Assembly: GCF_014205055.1 (NCBI RefSeq)
Contig: NZ_JACHMS010000001.1
Location: 8,026,501-8,090,500 of the forward strand
DNA from: Streptomyces luteogriseus
Lineage (GTDB): Bacteria > Actinomycetota > Actinomycetes > Streptomycetales > Streptomycetaceae
Direction of reading: 5' to 3'
Length of the DNA: 64,000 bases
Shown here: positions 51,173 through 58,741 of the stretch, one piece after another
Position numbering within the stretch: position 1 is the stretch's first letter
Layout: every line of letters starts with the position of its first letter
Made by a program: the position numbers and the translations under genes
Notes under the pieces: generated by a model
Seen by the model: the letters and a program-made list of their open reading frames with translations, nothing else
Database searches by the model: none
Told to the model about the DNA's origin: nothing

Positions 51173-52690
51173 ATGACCCACCCGTCCACCACGGGTCCGG
51201 CCCCGGTTCTCGCGCTGAGGGACGTCTCCAAGTCCTTCGGCGCGGTCCGTGCACTGCGGGACGTCTCCCTGGAGCTGTTCCCCGGGGAGGTGCACGCACT
51301 CGCCGGTGAGAACGGCGCCGGCAAGTCCACGCTCATCAAGACGCTCGCCGGAGTGCACCGCCCGGACGCCGGCCAGGTGCTGCTCGACGGTGCGCCCGTC
51401 GCCTTCCACGGACCCGGCGACGCCCGCGACGCCGGCATCGCCGTGATCTACCAGGAGCCCACGCTCTTCCCCGACCTGTCGATCGCCGAGAACATCTACA
51501 TGGGCCGCCAGCCGCGCCGCGCCCTCGGCCGGATCGACCACAAGGCCACCCACAACGCGACCGCCGCCCTGATGGAGCGCCTCGGGGTCGAACTCGACCC
51601 CGACCGGCCAGCCCGCGGTCTGTCCATCGCCGACCAGCAGATCGTCGAGATCGCCAAGGCGCTCTCCTTCGACGCCCGCGTCCTGATCATGGACGAGCCG
51701 ACCGCCGCCCTCACCGGCAGCGAGGTCGCCCGCCTCTTCGGCGTCGTGCGCACCCTGCGCGACCAGGGTGCGGCGGTGCTGTTCATCTCCCACCGGCTGG
51801 AAGAGATCTTCGAGATCTGCCGCCGGGTCACCACCCTGCGCGACGGCGCCTGGATCGCCAGCGAGCCCCTGGAGGGCATGACCGAGGACGACCTGGTGCG
51901 CCGCATGGTCGGCCGCGACCTCGACGAGCTCTACCCCAAGCAGGAGGTGACGCCGGGCGAAGTCGCCCTGAGCGTGCGCCGGCTGACCCGCGAGGGGGTC
52001 TTCACCGACGTCTCCTTCGAGGTCCGGCACGGCGAGATCGTCGGCCTGGCCGGGCTCGTCGGCGCCGGGCGCACCGAGGTCGCCCGGGCGGTGTTCGGCA
52101 TCGACCGCCGGGACGCCGGAGAGGTCTCGGTCCACGGCACGTCCCTGGTCAACGGCGCGCCCTCCGCCGCCATGGCCGCCGGAGTCGCCCTGGTCCCGGA
52201 GGACCGGCGCGCCCAGGGCCTGGTGATGGACATGTCCATCGAGCGGAACATCGGGCTCACCGGGCTGCGTACGACCGTGAAGGCCGGGCTGATGGACCGC
52301 GGCGCCGAGCGCAGCCGCTCCCTCGACTGGGCCGTCAAGCTCCAGGTGAAGTACGCCCGGATCGCCGACACGGTCAACACGCTCTCCGGGGGCAACCAGC
52401 AGAAGGTCGTACTCGCCAAGTGGCTGGCCACCGGCCCGAAGGTGCTGATCGTCGACGAGCCGACCCGCGGCATCGACGTCGGCACCAAGGCCGAGGTGCA
52501 CCGGCTGCTGTCGCAGCTCGCCGCCGACGGCGTGGCCGTCCTGATGATCTCCTCCGACCTGCCCGAGATCCTCGGCATGGCCGACCGCGTGCTGGTGATG
52601 CACGAGGGCCGGCTCACCGCCGAGATCCCGCGCTCCGACGCCACCGAGGAAACCGTGATGGCCGCAGCCACCGGGAGGGCCGCCGCATGA
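51173..52690 (+). CDS. rhaT: Rhamnose ABC importer ATPase (two ATPase domains)
   Basis: 505-residue sugar-type (CUT2) ATPase with two nucleotide-binding domains. The first has GENGAGKST, SIADQQIVEIAKAL and LIMDEPTAALT. The second has the degenerate GLVGAGRTE, the signature LSGGNQQKV and VLIVDEPTRGIDVG. This layout is that of RbsA/RhaT proteins. The ATG at 51173 has GAGGAG upstream. It is first of an operon with two permeases, a binding protein, mutarotase and a secreted enzyme. The name follows the Rhizobium rhamnose transporter by analogy. Confidence 0.9.
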   Translation: MTHPSTTGPAPVLALRDVSKSFGAVRALRDVSLELFPGEVHALAGENGAGKSTLIKTLAGVHRPDAGQVLLDGAPVAFHGPGDARDAGIAVIYQEPTLFPDLSIAENIYMGRQPRRALGRIDHKATHNATAALMERLGVELDPDRPARGLSIADQQIVEIAKALSFDARVLIMDEPTAALTGSEVARLFGVVRTLRDQGAAVLFISHRLEEIFEICRRVTTLRDGAWIASEPLEGMTEDDLVRRMVGRDLDELYPKQEVTPGEVALSVRRLTREGVFTDVSFEVRHGEIVGLAGLVGAGRTEVARAVFGIDRRDAGEVSVHGTSLVNGAPSAAMAAGVALVPEDRRAQGLVMDMSIERNIGLTGLRTTVKAGLMDRGAERSRSLDWAVKLQVKYARIADTVNTLSGGNQQKVVLAKWLATGPKVLIVDEPTRGIDVGTKAEVHRLLSQLAADGVAVLMISSDLPEILGMADRVLVMHEGRLTAEIPRSDATEETVMAAATGRAAA

Positions 52691-53727
52691 CGGTGATCAC
52701 CCCGCAAGAAGCCCCCGTGGCCGACGTGCCCAAGTCGAGCGGCACCCGGCTGGTCGACCGCGTCTTCAAGATGCGCGAACTCGCCATCCTGCTGGTCTTC
52801 CTGGTGATGATCGGCGTCACCCAGGCGGGCAACAGCGAGTTCCTGTCCGAACAGGGCATCAAGGACCTGCTGCTGAACGCGACGATCCTGGTCCTGGTCG
52901 CCACCGGCCAGTCCCTCGTCGTCATCACCCGCAACGTCGACCTGTCCGTCGGATCCACCCTCGGCATCAGCGCGTTCGCCGCCGGCACGTACCTCCAGGG
53001 CGGAGGAAACCCCGTCGTGGCGATCGCCCTGGCGGTCCTGCTCGGCATCGGCTTCGGACTGCTGAACGGACTGCTCGTCAGCCTCGGCCAGGTGCCCGCG
53101 CTCGTCGTCACCCTCGGCACGCTCTACATCATCCGCGGCATCGACTCCATCTGGGTCGGCTCCCGCCAGATCACCGCGGCCGATCTGCCCGGCGGATTCG
53201 TCGACTTCGGCTCCGGCGGCATCTCCGCGGTGCCGTACCTGGCACTGATCGCGCTGGCGGTCCTCATCGCCACCGCCTACTACCTCAGGCACTTCGCCGG
53301 CGGACGCGAGCTGTACGCCCTCGGCTCCAACCCCGAGGCCGCCCGTCTTGCCGGCATCCCCGTCCGCAAGCGGATCCTCGTCGCGTACACCTTCTGCGGC
53401 GCACTCGCCGGACTCGCCGGCGCGATGTACCTCGCCCGGTTCGGCAACGTCGACTCCGGCACCGGCAACGGCTACGAACTGACCGTCGTCAGCGCGGTCG
53501 TGGTCGGCGGCGTCGTCTTCACCGGCGGCTCCGGCAGCGTCTACGGGGCGGCCCTCGGCGCCCTGCTCCTGACCTCCATCAACAGCGTGCTGCCGGCCCT
53601 CGGCGTCAGCTCCGTCTGGGTGCTCGCGATCAACGGCATCCTGCTCATCCTCGCGATCGCGGTCGACCGGGTCGTCGCGCTGCGCGTGGCCTCCGCCCTG
53701 AAGAAGAGGAACGCCCGCCATGGCTGA
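52687..53727 (+). CDS. rhaP: Rhamnose ABC importer permease 1
   Basis: 346-residue RbsC-type permease with about 9-10 helices. It has ATGQSLVVITRNVDLSVGS near residue 75, LGQVPALVVTLGTLYIIRG near 145 and the ATPase-contact loop ALGSNPEAARLAGIPVRKR near 215. Its start overlaps the ATPase stop by 4 bp, and its end overlaps permease 2 by 8 bp. It forms a heterodimeric channel with that protein. Confidence 0.9.
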   Translation: MTVITPQEAPVADVPKSSGTRLVDRVFKMRELAILLVFLVMIGVTQAGNSEFLSEQGIKDLLLNATILVLVATGQSLVVITRNVDLSVGSTLGISAFAAGTYLQGGGNPVVAIALAVLLGIGFGLLNGLLVSLGQVPALVVTLGTLYIIRGIDSIWVGSRQITAADLPGGFVDFGSGGISAVPYLALIALAVLIATAYYLRHFAGGRELYALGSNPEAARLAGIPVRKRILVAYTFCGALAGLAGAMYLARFGNVDSGTGNGYELTVVSAVVVGGVVFTGGSGSVYGAALGALLLTSINSVLPALGVSSVWVLAINGILLILAIAVDRVVALRVASALKKRNARHG

Positions 53728-54712
53728 CATCTCCCTGAGCCGAGCGGTCCGCTGGGACACGGTCGTCGGCGCACTCCTCGTCGTGGTCCTGCTGTTCTCC
53801 TTCGGTTTCGTCGACGGGTTCGGCAACGCGCTCAACCTGTCGTTCCTGATCGGCAACACCCTGCCGATCGCGCTGATCGCCCTGCCGATGACCCTGCTCG
53901 TCGTCTCCGGCGAGATCGACCTGTCGGTCGCCTCCACGGCCGGACTGTCCGGCGCCGTGATGGGCGCCCTGTGGAACCAGGGCATGACCATCGAGACGAT
54001 CATCCCGATCTGTCTGCTGCTGGGTGTGGTGTGCGGGCTGGTCAACGGGCTGCTGGTGACCAGGCTGGGGCTGCCGTCCCTCGCCGTGACCATCGGCACC
54101 CTCGCCGCCTACCGGGGCATCGCGCAGATCGTGCTCGGCTCCGACGCGGTGACCGACTTCCCCACGCAGTACCTGGACTTCGCGGCCGGGCGGATCGGCG
54201 ACACATTCATCCCGTACGCCCTCCTGCCGTTCCTCGTCCTGCTCGCCATCGCCGTGGTCGCACTGCACGCCACACCGTTCGGGCGGTCGCTGTTCGCGAT
54301 CGGCGCGAGCGAGGAGGCGGCCCGCTTCGCCGGCATCCGGGTCAGGCGGCAGAAGCTGATCCTGTTCACGCTGACCGGACTGATGGCCTCCCTGACCGGC
54401 ATCTTCTGGGCGCTGCACTACGCCAGCGCCCGCTACGACAACGCCACCGGCCTCGAACTGTCCGTCGTGGCCGCCGTGCTGCTCGGCGGCATCGACTTCG
54501 ACGGCGGCAAGGGCACGCTCGGCGGTGCCATCGCCGGGGTGTTTCTGCTGGGGGCGTTGCAGAACGTGATGAGCCTCCAGGACGTTTCCGCGCAGTCGCA
54601 GATCGTCGTCACCGGCGTCCTGCTCGTTCTGTCCGTGCTCGGTCCCCGGGTCGTGCGGCAGATCTCCACGGCGAGGGCGGGCCGCAGAGCCGCCTCGACT
54701 CCCACCTCGTAA
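53720..54712 (+). CDS. rhaQ: Rhamnose ABC importer permease 2
   Basis: 330-residue RbsC-type permease. It has MTLLVVSGEIDLSVASTAG near residue 55, VTRLGLPSLAVTIGTLAAYRG near 115 and the coupling loop AIGASEEAARFAGIRVRRQK near 195. The start lies 8 bp inside the end of permease 1. Having two different permease genes is typical of the rhamnose CUT2 systems, unlike ribose systems with one. Confidence 0.9.
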   Translation: MADISLSRAVRWDTVVGALLVVVLLFSFGFVDGFGNALNLSFLIGNTLPIALIALPMTLLVVSGEIDLSVASTAGLSGAVMGALWNQGMTIETIIPICLLLGVVCGLVNGLLVTRLGLPSLAVTIGTLAAYRGIAQIVLGSDAVTDFPTQYLDFAAGRIGDTFIPYALLPFLVLLAIAVVALHATPFGRSLFAIGASEEAARFAGIRVRRQKLILFTLTGLMASLTGIFWALHYASARYDNATGLELSVVAAVLLGGIDFDGGKGTLGGAIAGVFLLGALQNVMSLQDVSAQSQIVVTGVLLVLSVLGPRVVRQISTARAGRRAASTPTS

Positions 54713-54742
54713 CCCAGCCCTTCCTCGTAAAGGACCAACGCC

Positions 54743-55825
54743 ATGCGTAAGTCAACCCTGCGCCGCAGCTGCGCGGCCCTCGCCACCGCCACCTCGCTCG
54801 CCCTGGCCCTCACCGCCTGCGGCGGCACCACCAAGAAGGATGTCGCCGACGAGGGCGCCTCCGCCGCCACCGCCGGCAAGGCCGATCCGAACGCGGCCAC
54901 CAAGAAGGGCCTCACCGTCGGGTTCCTGCCCAAGCAGGTCAACAACCCGTACTTCACCAGCGCCGACAAGGGCGGCGAGAAGGCGCTGAAGGAGTTGGGG
55001 TCCAGCTACAAGGAGGTCGGGCCGTCCAGCGCGACCGACACCGCCGGGCAGGTCTCCTACGTCAACACGCTCACCCAGCAGCAGGTCGACGCGATGGCCG
55101 TGTCCGCGCAGGACCCGGGCGCCCTGTGCACCGCGCTCAAGCAGGCCATGAAGAACGACATCAAGGTCGTCACCTACGACTCCGACACCACGCCCGACTG
55201 CCGCAACGCCTTCGTCTCGCAGGCCTCGGCCGAGGACCTGGGCCGTACCGAGGTGCAGTTGCTCGCCAAGCAGATCGACTACAAGGGCGAGATCGCGATC
55301 CTGTCCGCGGCGCAGACCGCGACGAACCAGAACACCTGGATCGACTTCATGAAGGACGAGCTGAAGAAGCCCGAGTACAAGAACATGAAGCTGGTGAAGA
55401 CCGCGTACGGCAACGACGACGCCCAGCAGTCCTTCCAGCAGACCCAAGGCCTGCTCCAGGAGTACCCGAACCTGAAGGGGATCATCTCCCCGACCACGGT
55501 CGGCATCAAGGCCGCCGCCCAGTACCTGTCGGGCTCCAAGTACAAGGGCAAGGTCAAGCTGACCGGCCTCGGCACCCCGAACGACATGCGCAAGTACGTC
55601 AAGAACGGCACCGTCGAGGCGTTCGAGCTGTGGGACCCGGCCAAGCTCGGCGAACTGGCCGCCCGCACCGCCGTCGCCCTGTCCTCCGGGCAGATCACCG
55701 GCAAGGAGGGCGAGACGTTCAAGGCAGGCTCCATGGGCGAGTACACCATCGGCAAGGACGGCGTGATCAGCCTCGGCAAGCCGACCGTGTTCGACGCGAA
55801 GAACATCGACCAGTTCAACTTCTAG
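54743..55825 (+). CDS. rhaS: Rhamnose-binding lipoprotein
   Basis: 360-residue periplasmic-binding-type lipoprotein. The signal is TATSLALALTAC with lipobox L-T-A-C. The mature part starts with an Ala/Lys-rich linker, then KGLTVGFLPKQVNNPYFTS and later YDSDTTPDCRNAFVSQ, as in RhaS and AI-2/rhamnose binding proteins. It follows permease 2 by 30 bp with a ribosome site (AAAGGA). It delivers L-rhamnose to the permeases. Confidence 0.9.
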   Translation: MRKSTLRRSCAALATATSLALALTACGGTTKKDVADEGASAATAGKADPNAATKKGLTVGFLPKQVNNPYFTSADKGGEKALKELGSSYKEVGPSSATDTAGQVSYVNTLTQQQVDAMAVSAQDPGALCTALKQAMKNDIKVVTYDSDTTPDCRNAFVSQASAEDLGRTEVQLLAKQIDYKGEIAILSAAQTATNQNTWIDFMKDELKKPEYKNMKLVKTAYGNDDAQQSFQQTQGLLQEYPNLKGIISPTTVGIKAAAQYLSGSKYKGKVKLTGLGTPNDMRKYVKNGTVEAFELWDPAKLGELAARTAVALSSGQITGKEGETFKAGSMGEYTIGKDGVISLGKPTVFDAKNIDQFNF

Positions 55826-55842
55826 ACCCTGGGAGGTCGTTG

Positions 55843-56163
55843 ATGCAGCGCGTGTGCTTCCTGCTGAAGGTCCGGGCGGACCGCCTCGACGAGTACCGCG
55901 AGCGGCACGCCGCGGTGTGGCCCGAGATGCTGAAGGCACTCTCGGAGACCGGCTGGCACAACTACTCGCTCTTCCTGCGCGAGGACGGACTGCTCGTCGG
56001 CTACCTCGAGACCGAGGACTTCGCCGCCGCCCAGGCCGCCATGGAAGCCACCGACGTCAACGCCCGCTGGCAGGCGGGAATGGCGCCGTTCTTCGAGTCG
56101 CTGGACGGCGCCCGGCCCGACGAGGCCATGAAACCGCTCACCGAAGTGTTCCACCTCGCATGA
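55843..56163 (+). CDS. rhaM: L-rhamnose mutarotase
   Basis: 106-residue ferredoxin-fold protein, close to E. coli RhaM length. It starts MQRVCFLLKVRADRLDEYRERH with the catalytic His near residue 22, continues with WPEMLKALSETGWHNYSLFL, and ends with a Trp-rich segment (ARWQAGMAPFFE). It interconverts the alpha and beta anomers of L-rhamnose so that the isomerase gets its preferred form. GGGAGG lies just upstream, 17 bp after the binding-protein stop. Confidence 0.92.
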   Translation: MQRVCFLLKVRADRLDEYRERHAAVWPEMLKALSETGWHNYSLFLREDGLLVGYLETEDFAAAQAAMEATDVNARWQAGMAPFFESLDGARPDEAMKPLTEVFHLA

Positions 56164-56179
56164 CGATGGAGTCCACGAG

Positions 56180-57604
56180 ATGCACAGACGTACGTTGCTG
56201 GCCGCCGCCCTCGCGGGAGCAGTGGTGACCCCCGCCCTCGCCTCCGGCACCGCGCGGGCCGCCGACCCCGGCCCGTCGGTCACCCGGACCGGCACCACCA
56301 CGCTCGACGGCCAGGCCCTCTTCTTCGTGTCGTACGACGGTCTGGTCAACAACAACGCGTTCCAGAAGAACGGCCTGCTGACCTACAAGGGCTACCAGTA
56401 CGCCGTCTGGTACACCGCCGACCGGGGCGCCGTCGTCGGCCGCCGTGTACTCGGCGCGAGCACCTGGTCGACCGTGAAGGTCGGGCACACCCTGCGTTAC
56501 GACGACTCCCACAACGTCATCTCCATGGGCGTCTCCAAGGTCGACGGCCGGCTGCACCTCAACATGGACTCCCACAGCGACGGCTTCACCTACGTCAAGT
56601 CCGTCGCCGGGCTCATGGACAACCCGGCGGGGCTGAGCTGGACCGCGAGCCGCTTCGGCGCGCCCCAGTCGACGCTCGACGGCCTGGCGCTGACCTCGCA
56701 GTTCACCTACCCCCAGTTCGTCTCCACTCCGGACGGCAAGCTCCAGCTGAGCTACCGCGTCGCCGTCTCCGGCAACGGCCGCAACGCCCTCGCCGAGTAC
56801 GACGGCACCAAGTGGACCAATCTCGGCGAGTGGTCCGGCTCGACGGGGACGTACACCAGCGAGCACGGCTCCTCGACGGCCCGCAACATGTACCTGCACG
56901 GCATCGACTACGACCGGAACGGCCGGCTGCACTCGTTCTTCACCTGGCGTGAGCAGAACGGCGCCGTGATGTGCAACGGCGGCGGCATCACCAACCACGA
57001 CACCGGCTACGTCTACTCCGACGACCGCGGCCGCACCTGGCGCAACAACGCGGGCAGCGTGGTGGGTGTGACGGGCGGCTCCGACAAGGTGTCCGTGACC
57101 GACGCCGGTCTGGTCGTGGACCCGCTGAACCCGGACCACTCCCTGATGAACCAGGAGAGCCAGTTCACCGACTCCGCGGGCCGGCCGCACGCGATCATCT
57201 CCTACGTGCCCGGCCGCTTCGGCCAGTGCACCACGAACTACGTCGCGAACCGCACCGCCAACGGCCGTGCCTTCCACGTCCGCAAGAACGCCTCGGGCAC
57301 CTGGCAGAAGACCGAGATACCGGTCCCGCTGAACTCCAGCCAGCGCACCAAACTGATCCTGGACAAGTACGACAACGCCTACGCGGTCTTCCCGTTCGGG
57401 CGGATCGCCGCGGCCTCCGCCGCCTCCGGCTACACCGACTGGAGGATCCTCTTCGACGGCAGTGGCCTCAACGCCTTCGGCGAGGTCGTCATCGACGAGA
57501 CGCGGGTCGCGCAGGACGGGGTGCTGTCGTTCATGTACCAGGAGAAGTCCAGCGGCACGACACCCTCGGCTCTGCACGTGATCGACTTCCGCCTGCCCGC
57601 CTGA
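56180..57604 (+). CDS. Secreted BNR_4 beta-propeller protein, probable rhamnosyl-glycan lyase
   Basis: 474 residues. The N-terminus MHRRTLLAAALAGAVVTPALA, followed by ARA, looks like a Tat-type export signal. The rest resembles a seven-bladed propeller of the BNR_4 family: RYDDSHNVISMGVSKVDGRLHLNMDSHSD, TYPQFVSTPDGKLQLSYR and DTGYVYSDDRGRTWR. BNR_4 enzymes include ulvan lyases (PL25) and L-rhamnose-alpha-1,4-glucuronate lyases (PL42, formerly GH145). Its place in a rhamnose operon, 16 bp after rhaM, suggests it releases rhamnose outside the cell. The exact reaction is inference. Confidence 0.75.
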   Translation: MHRRTLLAAALAGAVVTPALASGTARAADPGPSVTRTGTTTLDGQALFFVSYDGLVNNNAFQKNGLLTYKGYQYAVWYTADRGAVVGRRVLGASTWSTVKVGHTLRYDDSHNVISMGVSKVDGRLHLNMDSHSDGFTYVKSVAGLMDNPAGLSWTASRFGAPQSTLDGLALTSQFTYPQFVSTPDGKLQLSYRVAVSGNGRNALAEYDGTKWTNLGEWSGSTGTYTSEHGSSTARNMYLHGIDYDRNGRLHSFFTWREQNGAVMCNGGGITNHDTGYVYSDDRGRTWRNNAGSVVGVTGGSDKVSVTDAGLVVDPLNPDHSLMNQESQFTDSAGRPHAIISYVPGRFGQCTTNYVANRTANGRAFHVRKNASGTWQKTEIPVPLNSSQRTKLILDKYDNAYAVFPFGRIAAASAASGYTDWRILFDGSGLNAFGEVVIDETRVAQDGVLSFMYQEKSSGTTPSALHVIDFRLPA

Positions 57605-57616
57605 CCACATCGGTTC

Positions 57617-57652
57617 CCGGGGCGGCGTGCCGGTAGTGTGAAGCCGCCCCGG
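57617..57652 (+). terminator. Hairpin between the rhamnose operon and its regulator gene
   Basis: Perfect 10-bp GC arms (57617-57626 and 57643-57652) with a 16-nt loop lie 12 bp after the secreted-enzyme stop. It probably ends most transcription of the importer operon before the LacI gene. Confidence 0.65.
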
Positions 57653-57692
57653 CCGCCGCCCCCCCTCGTCTTCCTCTGGAGGTCCCTGCCCG

Positions 57693-58718
57693 ATGGCCCA
57701 GTCGGTGGGTATCAAGGACGTCGCCCGCGTCGCCGGAGTCTCCGTCGGCACGGTCTCCAACGTGATCAACCGCCCGGACACGGTCGCGACCGAGACCCGG
57801 GCCCGGGTGCTGTCCGCGATAGACCGGCTCGGCTACGTCCGCAGCGAGTCCGCGCGCCAACTGCGGGCGGGCCGCAGCCGCATCATGGGGCTGCTCGTCC
57901 TCGACATGGGCAACCCCTTCTTCGTCGACGTGGCACGCGGCGCCGAGCGCGCCGCCCGCCGGGCCGGACTCGGCGTGATGGTCTGCAACAGCGCCCAGAA
58001 CCCGGGTGAGGAGGCCGAGTACCTGTCGCTCTTCGCAGAGCAGCGGGTGCGCGGTGTGCTGCTCACCCCGGCCGACGCCACCGGCCGCAACATCGAGGCG
58101 TTCCGCCGGCACAACATCCCGTTCGTCCTGGTCGACCGGGTCGCCGAGGGCACCACCGAGTGCTCGGTCTCCGTCGACGACGTGGCGGGCGGCGCCCTCG
58201 CGGTACGCCACCTCGTCGACGCCGGGCACCGTTCCCTCGCCTACGTCAGCGGCCCGCCCGGACTGAACCAGGTTCGCGACCGCCGTACCGGCGCGCTGGA
58301 GGCGCTCGCCGAGGCCGGGCTCGGTCCCGACGCGCTGCGCGAGCTGCCCACCGAACGGCTGGACGTCGCCGCCGGCCGCGACGCCGGGGCCCGCCTCCTC
58401 GGGCTCGCCGACCGGCCCACCGCCGTGTTCTGCGCCAACGACCTGCTCGCCCTCGGTGTCCTGCAGGCCATGTACGCGGCCGGCGTCGGCGTCCCCGACG
58501 ACCTCGCCATCGTCGGCTACGACGACATCGAGTTCGCGGCCGCCGCGGCCGTCCCGCTCACCTCGGTGCGGCAGCCCGCCGTCACCATGGGCGCCATGGC
58601 CGCCGACCTGCTCCTGGAGGAGACGGAGGAGGACGGCGCGGCGCGCGCCCACGAGCACCGCAGGGTCGTCCTCCAGCCCGAGCTGGTGGTGCGCCGCTCC
58701 AGTCTGTCCGCCCGCTAG
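57693..58718 (+). CDS. LacI-family regulator of rhamnose genes
   Basis: 341 residues. The HTH and hinge are GIKDVARVAGVSVGTVSNVIN at residues 6-26 and LRAGRSRIMGLLV near 57-69. The ligand domain has DMGNPFFVDVARGAE, VDRVAEGT, VGYDDIEFA and SVRQPAVTMG. GGAGG precedes the ATG. Its position and the two similar inverted repeats in the rhaI/rhaT divergent region make it the probable repressor released by rhamnose or a rhamnose phosphate. Confidence 0.9.
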   Translation: MAQSVGIKDVARVAGVSVGTVSNVINRPDTVATETRARVLSAIDRLGYVRSESARQLRAGRSRIMGLLVLDMGNPFFVDVARGAERAARRAGLGVMVCNSAQNPGEEAEYLSLFAEQRVRGVLLTPADATGRNIEAFRRHNIPFVLVDRVAEGTTECSVSVDDVAGGALAVRHLVDAGHRSLAYVSGPPGLNQVRDRRTGALEALAEAGLGPDALRELPTERLDVAAGRDAGARLLGLADRPTAVFCANDLLALGVLQAMYAAGVGVPDDLAIVGYDDIEFAAAAAVPLTSVRQPAVTMGAMAADLLLEETEEDGAARAHEHRRVVLQPELVVRRSSLSAR

Positions 58719-58741
58719 GTGCTCAGTCCCTCGCGCCGTCG

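Noticed and set aside
50960..54099. Two long minus-strand frames opposite the rhamnose ABC genes
   Set aside because: Asp/Gly/Val/His-rich antisense shadows of strongly codon-biased plus-strand genes.
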